This document shows positions 1-10,544 of a stretch of 64,000 nucleotides of DNA, piece by piece (the stretch's first letter is position 1; every line of letters starts with the position of its first letter). The position numbers were made by a program, and so were the translations under genes. Where the stretch lies: contig NC_060213.1 of assembly GCF_021130785.1 (NCBI RefSeq), forward strand, positions 99,068,501-99,132,500, given 5' to 3'. The stretch is from Homalodisca vitripennis. Taxonomy: Eukaryota > Arthropoda > Insecta > Hemiptera > Cicadellidae. The notes below the pieces were generated by a model. It had not been told where the DNA came from. It searched no databases and saw only the letters and a list, made by a program, of their open reading frames with translations.

Positions 1-796
1 AAATAATTTTAAATATATTTGTAACTGTATGTTTTGCCATTTTGACTATAAATGTAATATATTAATATCTATATTTTATTAAGGTAACAATCTTTTATGA
101 CTTATTTCTTTAGTTTTAATTCTTTATATTGAAAGCGTATACATTAGTATGGACTATGTTTGTTTGTTTTCTTTTATGTTTATTTTTTTAAGATTATAAA
201 CATTGGACCCCTGCATATTTACAAATTTATTTTGAAAAACATTCATTATTTTAATGTTAATGCCAAATGTTTAACAATATTTTATAAATTTATAGCTTAC
301 TTTTTATATTTTAAGAAACAGTTTTTACGTTATATATCGATAATGTAAAAAATGTTATCTTTTTTACTATATTAGATTTGTTTCTTAAAATTGGTAGCAT
401 GTATCATAATAATGCAGTAAATTTTCAAAAAAATATTTAAAATTAAACAATAAAGCGGTAATTTTGAACACTTTTCATCATTATTGTCCTTTTTACTAAA
501 ATTAGATATTAAAACAAGTATGATTGATAACATAATATAGTGGGATCATATTCATACAATTATATGTTTAAACTGTATATCATCAAATTCCATTAATGTA
601 TGGATTCATTTGTATAATTTATTATACGTAGTACAGTACGATACGATTCATTAATTTGTCCCTTAGTTGTATTCTTTATAATGAAAATCATACAGTGTTT
701 AGTAATATTATGAAATATTCATAAAAAGTTTGTGTTGGATGCAAAAACTCATGGTACTTTATATTGTATTATATTGTATTATATTATATTATATAT

Positions 797-834
<38 letters not shown>

Positions 835-1000
835 AATCTTACAGTGTATAGTAATGTTAATAATATTCAATAAAATTATGTTGGATTAAAAAAACGTTAA
901 ATTAATTATTCCTTATATCTAAGGTAATGGCGTTTAAAGTTATTGTTGTCAACCAACACTATACACAAACGAAATGCGAGGCTAAACAAAAGGTGACGAT
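1..1000. other. AT-rich non-coding DNA
   Basis: No coding region can be supported here. The sequence is very AT-rich, with short open frames of low complexity only. The one distinct element is a degenerate TATTA/TA microsatellite between about 760 and 832. Confidence 0.7.
760..832. repeat. (TATTGTATTA)/(TA)n microsatellite
   Basis: Repeats of TATTGTATTA and TATTA grade into an uninterrupted TA run of about 20 units. Similar TA tracts recur at 7,830, 24,758 and 35,918. Confidence 0.9.
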
Positions 1001-1162
1001 TAGTTTTTTTACAGATTTTTAGAATAGGTACCGCAAGTAATGTTGTAGACCACGTAACTGTAACTGGTGCGAAGCTACGCGGCAACTACACAATTTCGGA
1101 AATTATTGTCCAACAAAAGCTAAAAATATCTAAACAAGCCTGAACAAACTAAACAAACGATA

Positions 1163-1875
1163 ACACTAGTTTTTGGCGTAATAGGCGTATTTCGTTAATG
1201 GATGCCACTAGCGATCAAGCAGAGCCTACTTTGTATTTTGCATATTTCGCGCCATATAGGGGCGGCACGGTCTGACACGGCGACGGCAGCCAAGGAACGT
1301 ATCCATTAGTTTTTTGAATATTTCACACATTAATGCCAAACAAACGCTGCAAATAGCTAAACAAACCTAAACAAACGATTCCACTAGTTGTTGGCGTATT
1401 TTCGTTAATGGGTGCCGCTGGTGTGAAGCTAGCGGCACCCACTTTGTTTTTTGCATATTTCGCACATTAATGCCAAACAAACGCTGAAAATAGCTAAACA
1501 AACCTAAACAAACGTCAAACAAACGATTCCACTAGTTTTTGGCGTATTTTCGTTAATGGGTGCCGCTGGGGTGAAGCTAGCGGCACCCACTTTGCTTTTT
1601 GCATATTTCGCACATTAATGCCAAACAAACGCTGAAAATAGCTAAACAAACCTAAACAAACGTCAAACAAACGATTCCACTAGTTTTTGGCGTATTTTCG
1701 TTAATGGGTGCCGCTGGTGTGAAGCTAGCGGCACCCACTTTGTTTTTTGCATATTTCACACATTAATGATAAACAAACGTTAAAAATTGCTAAACAAACC
1801 TAAACAAACGCTAAACAAACGATTCCACTAGTTTTGGGTGTATTTTGGTTAATGGGTGCCGCCAGCTTCACACAG
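1163..1875. repeat. 148-bp tandem satellite with a hairpin in each unit
   Basis: The landmark CCACTAGTT recurs at about 1,381, 1,529, 1,677 and 1,825, a constant 148-bp step. A more diverged copy sits near 1,163. Each full unit has a perfect inverted repeat GGGTGCCGCT...AGCGGCACCC around an 11-nt loop (about 1,410-1,441, 1,558-1,589 and 1,706-1,737), followed by a purine-rich run of AAACAAACG/CTAAACAAAC words. In the last copy (about 1,855-1,875) the loop sequence appears in reverse complement directly after the left arm, as if the hairpin tip had flipped or been cut at the array end. The units are nearly identical, so amplification was recent. It could be the internal repeat of a larger transposon; I cannot name a family. 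Confidence 0.9.
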
Positions 1876-2485
1876 TCCCATTTACTCTAAAATTTTTATA
1901 GTAACGCATTTATATGTTTATTCACATCCACTTATATGTTTATATCAGGTTGGTACTCAGGTACCTTCGAGTGACACTCGTGTTTTAATTCTCCCGAAAT
2001 AAATTAATTTAAAGTGTTAGTTGCGCAGTCTATAATGAAATGTTATCGGATAATTAAGTAACTATATCAGGTACTTTTATTTAGTTCTTGTATTGGTTAT
2101 GATACATGCCAATTTAGTAGAACACTGTTCTTCATTGTTGAACGTAATTAGTGGAGGTTAGAAGTGAAATCATCGTGCTTAATGAATTCCACGAAGATGG
2201 ATCAAACGGTATAAATATGAACTGATCAAACCAGTACGCATCTGTCTCGCGCATTGCAGTGCAGCCGCCGCCTGGGTTACTACTGTCCCGCGGGGAATCC
2301 CTGTTCCGCTCACTGATAACGGCTGAGTTGTTAGATATCTTCGCTGCTACTGGATTTTTCTGGCTACGCCGCAGCGCCTGCATTTTCTTGATACCACACC
2401 AGCTTTGCTGGTATTCTCGATCTTTCAGGCACTTGCTACCGGGGTGGCCCTATATACCGAATTTAATTAACATAATATTAATATC

Positions 2486-4184
2486 ATGACATCTGTTCAA
2501 ATAGAGAAAACTAAAAATGGCAAAGCATGCATTATTATTGACCGATATAAATATCGCTATGACAGGGCGCTGGTCAGTGGTAAGGTTAGTTGGAGGTGTC
2601 TTGGGAAGGACTGCTCAGCGTCAGTTCGCACTACTTCTGATTATACAGAGATACTAAGCCGTAAAAACTCGCACACCGGTAAACACCCCGTTACTATGCG
2701 ATCTTTGACTCCTGTCTTGTCATCGCCTGAGCCCTCATCTGTCAACAGTACTCCAGTATCTACTCCGTTGATCTCTCAAATCTTGCTAGTGCCAAAAACT
2801 GTAGACAGACAATGCCAAACAGACGATTTATGCTTGAAATCTAAAGATGAACTGATTGCTCGTATTAATGAATTAGTAATCCAAAGAAACAGTTTAATTG
2901 AAAAAGTCCAAGCAATAACAATCGAACAAGAACAAAGCATCGCTGTTCGAAGCAGCAATTGTACCTGTTTATTCGACTCAAATAAGTTATCAACTGAAAA
3001 TGATAAATTAAAAAACGAAATTGAAAGTCTTAAATCCGAACTATCTATCCTCTCATTAGAAAATAAATCCAACCAAGAAATAATAGTTTCTTTGAATGAC
3101 AATATCAACTGTTTAAACGTTAGGATTGAAACCCTAAACAAGAATAATGATGAATTTGATAGAATGATGAACAAAACGCTGTTCCTCGATTCTGTTGTTC
3201 AGGTAACGCCAGTGCCTCCTGTACCCACATCTAACAAATACCTCCCTCTCGCTAATATATCTGAACGTCATGAAAGTATGTCTCCAAAAGTGGTAGGTAA
3301 CGATGAAAATTTGGAAAAACGTTGTTCGTTGCAGACCATTAAAAGACGGCGAAATATAAATCAGAAGAGAAATTTTAATATATCTGTATCATTGTACAGT
3401 GATAGCCACGGGAGAGGTCTAAATCAACTTCTTGATAAAAAGTTCAATTCTAAAACAACTTTACTAAAACCTAGTTCAGTTCTACCAGGTGCCCCCATTG
3501 AAGAAATTGTCAAATCGGTCAGTGCCGACAAGGAATACATAAAGGAAAACGAATTTTTGATTTGCATTGCTGGGACTAACAACATGGACCGGCCCGACAA
3601 AAATATTCGACGAGTCGTTGAGGAATACGAAACTATGTTGGAATCCTTCCCCAAAGTGAATTTCCTCGTCTCTACAGTCCCCACAAGATTTGACCTTAGT
3701 CCTTATTGTAGAGAAAATATCAATATAAGAACAGTCAACAGACATTTTAAGGAACTAGCAATTACTTTTCCCAAACATGAAGCTATTGAACTTGGGTTCC
3801 AAACACCCTCACTTATTCCGAGGCTTGCATTTTAATCACGCAGGTAAAAAGAACATAGCCAACGATATATTTCATATTATTGAAAAATGGGCAGTACAGA
3901 AAAGAAATAAGGCAACAACACCATCCAGGGCTCCTGATCCAGTTTTACTGTCAGTGTCTGGCCCTTCTGGCCTCCAGACTGGCGATTCGTCATTCTCAAG
4001 TTTGACCGATTTCCCGCCTCTGCCTGGTTGTAATGACGTTGCATTGCTTCATCAACATCAACCTGTTGTTCCATCGTCTCCTATATCTTTAGTCTGTTCA
4101 ACTTATTCGCTCACGCCTGAATCTCTTCTGACTGCAGGGGAACCTTTTTTGTCCCATCCGATTCCAGCCAGTGGAGAAACTTAA
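2486..4184 (+). pseudogene. LINE-1 ORF1: FLYWCH finger + coiled coil + SGNH esterase, frameshifted
   Basis: ORF1 proteins of LINEs bind the element RNA and accompany it to the target. The first 449-codon frame opens at an ATG and begins with a FLYWCH-like zinc finger: W36-R-C38, C43, then H63 and H67. A charged heptad-like coiled coil follows (about 115-230). From about residue 300 comes an SGNH/GDSL-type hydrolase: block I SDSHGRGL with the nucleophile serine at 307, then CIAGTNNM. The expected catalytic histidine block (LHFNHAGKKN) is in a different frame starting at 3,777, so a one-base-class frameshift lies between about 3,790 and 3,830. The second frame ends at 4,184 after a Ser/Pro-rich tail. 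Domain naming rests on motifs; FLYWCH is less certain than SGNH. Confidence 0.8.
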
Positions 4185-4309
4185 ATAAGTCTCTATGCGA
4201 TAAAAACAGCACTAATAATTTAAATCCACTTCCCATAAATACTTTTACTCCTCATACTGGATATAGTGCAGGGTCTCCTAAGGACCCTTTGCCTCTCAAC
4301 TTTTCGGAC

Positions 4310-7149
4310 ATGGGTACTCCTGATCCTAATGGCCAGCATTCTACTCTAAGGATCTTATACGGTAACGTGCAATGTCTCACGAACAAAGTGTTAGACATTG
4401 AAATGCTTTGCTCATATGACAGCTTCTCCGTTTTTTGCTTCGTGGAACATTGGCTAGACTTAAATAATTATGAGTTATATAATTTTTGTGGTTTCACCCT
4501 AGCGTCAATTTTTGTCAGAGAGCACGCAACACATGGTGGTGCTGCTATTTATGTTAAAGACTCTGTTAGCTTTCGTGTAATTAATGTGACGCAATTCTGT
4601 ATTGAGAAGAATTTTGAAGTCTGTGCGATTAAACTATTGAACCATAAAATGATAATTGTATCTATCTACAAGCCAAGTGGTAGTAATGACAAAATATTCC
4701 TTGAACAACTTGACTTGCTTCTAGATTTCTTTGTTCATTTTGGTTGTGACCTGGTATTGACCGGCGATTTCAACATTGAAGTTCATAGTTCTGGGAACAT
4801 TGCTTCTAGTTGGCACAATGTACTACGGTCTGCAGGATTATACTGCACTAATTTTAAACCTACCAGAGGCAAAGCTTGCATCGACAACATTGCTACCAAC
4901 CTGGATCCTTCTTCTTACAAAGTAGAAGTTCATGACTGGTCCATATCGGATCACAGTTTTCTGAGTATGGAGATAACTGAGGCATACTCAAAATTGAACA
5001 CGGAGTCTGTTGGAAATCGGAACTCAACAAATGAAAATCGTTCCATTGAATATCGACTGACTTCCCAAACTCTGTTGGCCGATTTTTCACGCACCTTAAG
5101 TTTAATAGATTGGGACTCTGCTCTTAGTGGTTTGGAATCTGAGGCTATGTATGATAAATTTCACGATATCTTTATCTGTTGGATGAATGTCCATCTACCA
5201 GTCAAGCGGAAAACTTTTAAGCCCAGACGAAAGCGCAACTCATGGTATTCTCCTCATCTAAAACTCATGAAAGACCGTGTCATGGCACTGCTTTATCGTT
5301 CGCGTCTATCTGGACAGAATGCTGACATAGAAGCATATAAAGCAGCCAAGAGGACCTACAGACATGCTTTACAAGTTGCGAGAAGGGAGTCAAATGAAGA
5401 ATTCATTAATACAGCGGATAACAAGTGTAAGGCTGCTTGGACTATTGTGAATCGGGAAACCGGCAGAGATAGACCATCACATCATGTGCAACCCGATGCT
5501 GAGGACTTCAGTAAGTACTGCATCAGTGCTGTGGACGAGATTCGACAGAGCCTCTCTCTTCCATCATCTTCTGCTGTCGATCTGCTGCAACGCAGTACCC
5601 CGGCAGCCCATTCCCGGCTCTTCAATTGGCATCCAGTGACTGGTGGTGAAGTGAGTCGTTTGGTTTCAGGGTTTAAATCCTCGGGAAGCTGTGACTGTAT
5701 ACGGTATATTGCATATCGTCAGTAATTGTGAAAGGTGTAATCGATGCAATAGCTCATCCACTGGCTAAATGTATAAATGCTTGTCTACTGGAGGGAAGTT
5801 TTCCCGCTAAGTTAAAAATGTCTAAGGTAGTACCTATTTTTAAGAAAGGTAACTACGGTGAAATAAACAGCTACAGAGCGATCTCTCTGGTCCCCTGTTT
5901 TTCCAAAGTGTTCGAAAAAGTCCTAAAAACTCAATTAACTTCTTTTTTCGAAATTAACAGTCTTTTCAGTAAGAGTCAGTTCGGATTTAGGTTTGGAATG
6001 TCCACGATCGACGCGGTCGAGGGACTTGTGTCCCACATACTTTCCAAGTTTGAGCTAGGTTTACCTACAGGAGCCACATTATGTGATATTTCTAGGGCGT
6101 TTGACTGCGTCGACCGGGGAATTTTGTTGAAGAAGTTGGAGTATTATGGAATAACTGGTATTGAAAATTCCCTTTTTAATTCCTATCTCAGTAATCGTTT
6201 TCAAACAGTATTCAGCAATAATACCTACTCTAATTATGCTGAGGTTTGTCATGGGGTACCACAGGGATCTGTTCTGGGCCCACTTTTGTTTTTAGTCTTA
6301 GTTAATGATTTAGATGTTAATGTCAATTTCAGATCGGTAATGTTTGCTGATGACGTTACTTTTTTTACAACTCAACCTTCATTAGACTTAATTTTTAATG
6401 ATTTTAAAATTATTTTAAATCAAGCCGATAACTGGTATAAAGCCAATATGTTATTTATGAACACAGAGAAGACCCAACACTTGGTATTTACTCTTAATAG
6501 AGCAATTTTGAATGAAACAACAATTGAGAGTGTAAAACTATTAGGAATTTTTCTAGATCCTACGCTGTCTTGGCACATACATGTTGGTTATGTTCATAAA
6601 AAAGTGAGCAGGGTGGTATATTTATTGCGAAAACTAAAACTTTATGTTTCCAAAGATACGCTAAGAATGGTTTACTTTGCACTGTTTCAGAGCATCATTA
6701 GTTATGGTCTGCTCTTGTGGGGCAATGCATCTGGTATTGATAAAATTTTATTGACTCAGAAAAAAGCCATGAGAGTTATAGCGGATGCTAATTTCAAAGA
6801 TCATTGTAAGCCGATTTTTAAAAAAGAAGCCATTTTGAAAGTTATAAATCTTTACATTTTTTACTGCTTGATCCATGTCAAAAATAATTTTCAAAACCTG
6901 ACACTGAATAAGCACATGCATATTCACAATACCCGAGGCGCTAACCTGATCAACAAACCTTTCACAAGACTTTCAAAAATTCAAACTTCATATGAGGCCG
7001 TTGGAATAGATCTATTCAATAAACTACCACTGAATTCAAACTTAACATTCAATAAATTTAAAACTGTTATTTATAAGTGGCTGGTAGAGAGGCCGTTTTA
7101 TGACTTATCAGAGTTTTATTCATCTTACATCAGTGAGATAGTTTTTTAG
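4310..7149 (+). pseudogene. LINE-1 ORF2: AP endonuclease + reverse transcriptase, one frameshift
   Basis: ORF2 nicks target DNA and copies the element RNA onto it. The endonuclease is shown by GNVQ near the start, EHWL, GGAAIYV, YKPSG, TGDFNI and SDHS. The reverse transcriptase has KVVPIFKKG, SYRAISLVP, QFGFR, DISRAFDCVD, HGVPQGSVLGPLLF and the catalytic box FADD (YADD in most relatives), then the thumb and a C-terminal region. The endonuclease frame stops at 5,725; the RT frame is open from before 5,728, shifted by 2. The break is close to 5,690-5,710, in the linker where relatives read GLKSS..DxxG(I/L)SS. Apart from this indel the motifs are intact, so the copy is not very old. The ATG at 4,310 is the first methionine in frame; the frame is open slightly upstream. 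Confidence 0.9.
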
Positions 7150-7345
7150 TGTATTGTCTGCTAAATAGTACACCTTTGTCTCACTAACATTATTGTATTA
7201 AATTAATGTAAAAACTATTGTGTCTTCTATAATGAGTGTTTAATTTAAATTGTTAATTTTACTGTTAGTATAAGTATTCTGACGTGATCTATTGCATGTA
7301 TTGTCTAATGATCAATAAAAATCTTATCTTATCTTATCTTATCCA

Positions 7346-7827
7346 CTACATTGTCTTAACATTTTATTTATAAATCTTCTAAATATTTTTTTTACATTGT
7401 TTATACTTCAAAGAGTTTAGGATTTAATATTTTGGAACTTAAAATAGTATGGCTACCTGTAAGGATGATTTAAAAACGATTTCGCTATGTCGGATCATAT
7501 AATATAGTCTATGATGTAGTATTAGGGTTTCTTGTTAGTTTGGCAATTTTAAATAACTCGTCAGTGATGGAGATTATGTAAGGGAAATCAAGATCTGGTT
7601 CTTCACTTCCTGCCATAAGAGATATCGCGGGAAAGACTTTAATAGTCGGACCTTGTTAGAAAGTTATTGTAGTCCCATCTCTACCTTCGCTTATAGAGCG
7701 GGAAACTATGTCACTGCTGCGGTGCATTCTGTAATACAAGACATACTTATCATTACTCATCATACTCATTACACGATTCGGACGTGTTCGGCCCCCGCTT
7801 AGATGTTTGCCATACACCCTGTGGAAG

Positions 7828-7871
<44 letters not shown>

Positions 7872-8541
7872 TTGTTTGTAGAAAAGTCCCATATGCCTTA
7901 TAACATTTAAAATGTACAGTAATATGTATTATATTATAATAGTATGTATAATATTATACTTTACATTTACAATAACCTTTATTATTCTACTGCAAATTAC
8001 AGGCAACTCATTGTTTCAGGAGACGTTTTAAGTAATCACATTTCAAAATGGCTCTTAATTTGTTTTACCTAAAGGAAAAAACTTACAAAGGTTTACTCCT
8101 TAAGCACTTAAACATACGTTTCGTGTGGCAGTATCACAGCAGGACATTATATTGCAAGCTTAAATCATTATAAAAGTTTTATTAATTCTGATTGTTATTT
8201 CTTGTAATGAAAAGTCGTGTAATTGATTAAAGTAAAATTATTTCATTTTCAAAATGTTAGTCGGCATAGAAATTTTTTTAAGAAAATCCACACTAAAATG
8301 TAACTATAGTTTATTAATAAATCAATATTTCCAGTGGTATTAAAACCAATGTGATAAATTTTTACACAAAGTAAGAATCACTTAAGGTGATTGAATTATT
8401 GTAATCATATTTAAAAATCCATGACAACGAGTGGCCAATCAATTACGATAAATGTCGGTAAGAAGAAAATATCGAACGTTTTACTATGACTAGAGTGTAT
8501 TAAAGTAAAGCCGCAAAACACTGTTCGCACAATCCTACTAA
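7346..8541. repeat. Non-coding module 5' of Gr1, recurring at 39.6 kb and 52.3 kb
   Basis: No gene seen. The stretch from about 7,440 to 8,060 shares blocks with about 39,600-40,250 and, more weakly, 52,320-52,560. Shared words include GAAACTATGTC/GAAACCGTGTC, CATTCTGTAA, AAGACATACTTATC, GGCCCCCGCTTAGATGTTTG and GAGACGTTTTAAGTAA. A TA microsatellite occupies 7,830-7,869. From about 8,200 to the Gr1 start the sequence resembles the 5' flanks of the other Gr copies, notably GTGATTGAATTATTGTA near 8,388. Confidence 0.75.
8370..8420 (+). promoter_or_regulatory. Conserved 5' block shared by the Gr copies
   Basis: About 130-170 bp before the Gr1 ATG lies AAGTAAGAATCACTT..GTGATTGAATTATTGTA. Versions occur at 28,298-28,340 (Gr2), on the minus strand at about 25,770-25,820 (ghost Gr), 38,270-38,335 (Gr3) and 48,085-48,150 (Gr4), and at 55,295-55,335 (Gr5). 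It is usually preceded by GTGACAcATTTTTACAcAA. It may be promoter or 5' UTR, or only duplicated DNA. No experimental sign of function can be read from sequence. Confidence 0.45.
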
Positions 8542-9741
8542 ATGCAGGTTTTATCAAAAGAAGTACTTTTAACCATCCATGTTTTTGGGGGATTTTGTTT
8601 GACCAACTGTTCTGTGAAAAACGATGGGCAAGAATTGAGATTTTCTCCATCATGGTTCACATGGAGTTTGATCTCTACAGCAGCTCAAGCGACTCTCCCG
8701 TGTTATTGGGTGTATCTCCAATACTTAAATACACAGTCCACCTTGCCCTCTTATTGGAACACTAATACTACCACAACAGTAATGATTCTGGACTTTTCCT
8801 GTTTGTCATTGACATCAGTCGTTGTCTTTGTCAGCAATATCAGAAAATATCAGTGCTTTGTCAACTTCCACAAAATAGTGGAGAATATCGAGGACACTTG
8901 GAAAGATATTGGGGATCAGCCACCGGAGTCCAAAATAAACATCAAGATCTTAGTAGCCTTTGTTGTAACAGCAGCTCTTATTACGTACGATATAGCTACT
9001 TGGGGAATAAGTACAATGAACAATTATCAAAATCGACTAATGATTTCCATATGTTACGTGTCTTACTTAACAACTATATTTCGATTGACTTCTACATCCG
9101 TTACTTTTACCGAAGTTACTCAATATTTGTCTAAAAGTTATAAATACATCAGCATCAGGATCGAGCGGGAACTTGCACGCCAGTGTTTCGGACGACTAAT
9201 GGAAAATTAGTATATGCCGTATATTGAAATATCACAACAAAGTACCAACTCACAAAAGTGTGAGGTGGAATCTCTGATGGACATCTACTGGTTGCTGGTT
9301 GATGCTGTGCACGAGGCGAATGAATTCTATTGCATTCTGCTGATGGCTACTACCTCATATTTGTTCTTTAGTATAGTATTCTATCTATACTATTCTGTCT
9401 TGAATTTTTATTCAGGTGACTACATAGAGTTTATATGGACGTTTATCTGGGCTTTCGCTAGCATTAGTTACATGGTGGTGATGGTTCGATCTGCTGTTGA
9501 CGTCACTAAGTCAGCTGATAAGACGACGATGACGATCTGCAAGACGATCCATAAGGATATTGAACCTGCTATGAGGACACAGTTGGAGAGGTTCCTTCTA
9601 CAAGTATCTAACGACAGACCTACATTTTGTGCACTGCACCTCTTCAAAATTAAAAGCGATATCCTAATTAAGGTGGCAGGAGCAGTGACCACGTATTTGG
9701 TAATTCTGCTTCAGTTCCAGAATCAGAACGAAGAAATTTAA
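8542..9741 (+). pseudogene. Gr1: gustatory receptor, complete frame with one in-frame TAG
   Basis: Insect gustatory receptors are seven-pass ligand-gated channels in chemosensory dendrites. Here 400 codons run from ATG to TAA without an intron. Hydrophobic segments fall near residues 45-70, 75-100, 130-155, 160-185, 258-285, 290-318 and 370-390. The last contains TTYLVILLQF, matching TYhhhhhQF of the 7tm_7 family. The only lesion is TAG at 9,208-9,210, where the paralogues Gr2 and Gr3 read CAG (Gln) in ENQYMP; the frame on both sides is the same. It is therefore either a very young pseudogene, a null allele, or a gene read through at UAG. Ligand unknown. A foldback element sits 70 bp behind its stop. 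Confidence 0.88.
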
Positions 9742-10540
9742 ACTCGAATGTCATCTGAGTTTACGTAAAATATAATTGCTGTTTTTTAATTTCAACATAA
9801 CTGTTATAGCTTAGAGATGTAGCCTCTAAAAGTGTTTTATAATAATAACATAATATTAATAAACTTTTATCACTTTTAAACTTTTATTTTTCGTACTATG
9901 TACATTTCAGAATCAATGATTCTGAAATGTACATAGTACGAAAAATAAAAGTTTAAAGTGATAAAAGTTTATTAATATTATGTTATTGTTATAGCTTCTT
10001 GTTTTGTGTACACATGAATCAATGATGACACAACAGTATTCTTCTTTAAAAAAATGTATGGATTATAGAATATGAATGTTATCAGTATATTCAATAAATT
10101 TCGTGTGTTATAAAAAAAATTTAATTTAATTTGCTTTAGCATGTTCTCTAGTCATAATTTTATGTTTTAGATACGAGTTTAGTTCTAAACCTATAAATTT
10201 TATAAATAAATAAAATTTTTTTTAATGAAAAGAATTAAGCATGAAAGCATGTTACGTTCTAATTTTCAACATAGAAAACATTAGCTTACTTAGGAGACAC
10301 CTAGAGCCTTCTCTCTGTCCGTTCTAAGATTTCCAATCAGTACTTACTGTATTTAAAGTTTTTGCAAGTTAAAGAAAGTTGACATCACAGGAATAACCTC
10401 GGTTGATATTAGATTTTTCTTTTGTGCAGTTATCACATAGATAGGTGTCAAGTGACAAAATAACTAAGGCATTAAAGAAAGGATGTAAAAAATTTAATTT
10501 ACGCTTTATATTATGCAGTTTTTCATTTACTAGAAGTATA
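9742..10540. other. Non-coding 3' flank of Gr1
   Basis: No gene. The part outside the foldback insertion corresponds to the Gr2 3' flank (29,690-30,330). Both carry the block near AGAGAAGGCTCTA, seen here inverted at about 10,230-10,340, that also follows the minus-strand Gr copies (25,370, 36,510, 46,340). Confidence 0.6.
9813..9986. mobile_element. 174-bp foldback (long palindrome) insertion with 11-bp target duplication
   Basis: Positions 9,844-9,915 and 9,917-9,987 are reverse complements around a single central base, with one 1-nt indel in the arms. The Gr2 flank lacks this stretch and has a single TGTTATAGC at that place. Here TGTTATAGCTT stands on both sides (9,802-9,812 and 9,987-9,997), consistent with a target-site duplication. 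The first 31 bases of the insert are outside the palindrome. There is no coding capacity. It may be a foldback/MITE remnant or a template-switch product; the duplication favours insertion. Confidence 0.8.
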
Positions 10541-10544
10541 AGTT

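Larger units (their letters stand above)
2130..7345 (+). mobile_element. LINE-1: non-LTR retrotransposon, two ORFs, esterase-type ORF1
   Basis: This near full-length non-LTR retrotransposon has an ORF1 protein (FLYWCH finger, coiled coil, SGNH esterase) and an ORF2 with apurinic endonuclease and reverse transcriptase, then a short 3' UTR. The 3' end is marked by AATAAAA and a tail of TCTTA units at about 7,311-7,343. The 5' limit is uncertain; GC-richer sequence from about 2,130 may be the 5' UTR. The esterase ORF1 and APE-type ORF2 resemble the CR1/L2/Crack group of clades, but I cannot place it in one. Both ORFs have frameshifts, so this copy is unlikely to be autonomous. I found no convincing target-site duplication. 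Confidence 0.88.

Noticed and set aside
1163..1875. Possible CRISPR array from regular repeats with hairpins
   Set aside because: Units are 148 bp with no alternating unique spacers, and the setting is eukaryotic; it is a tandem satellite.
2776..3174. Minus-strand 132-codon frame
   Set aside because: Shadow of the coiled coil in LINE-1 ORF1.
9205..9216. Intron in Gr1 covering the TAG
   Set aside because: All copies align through this point without a gap and there is no GT...AG pair that would keep phase and remove only the stop.
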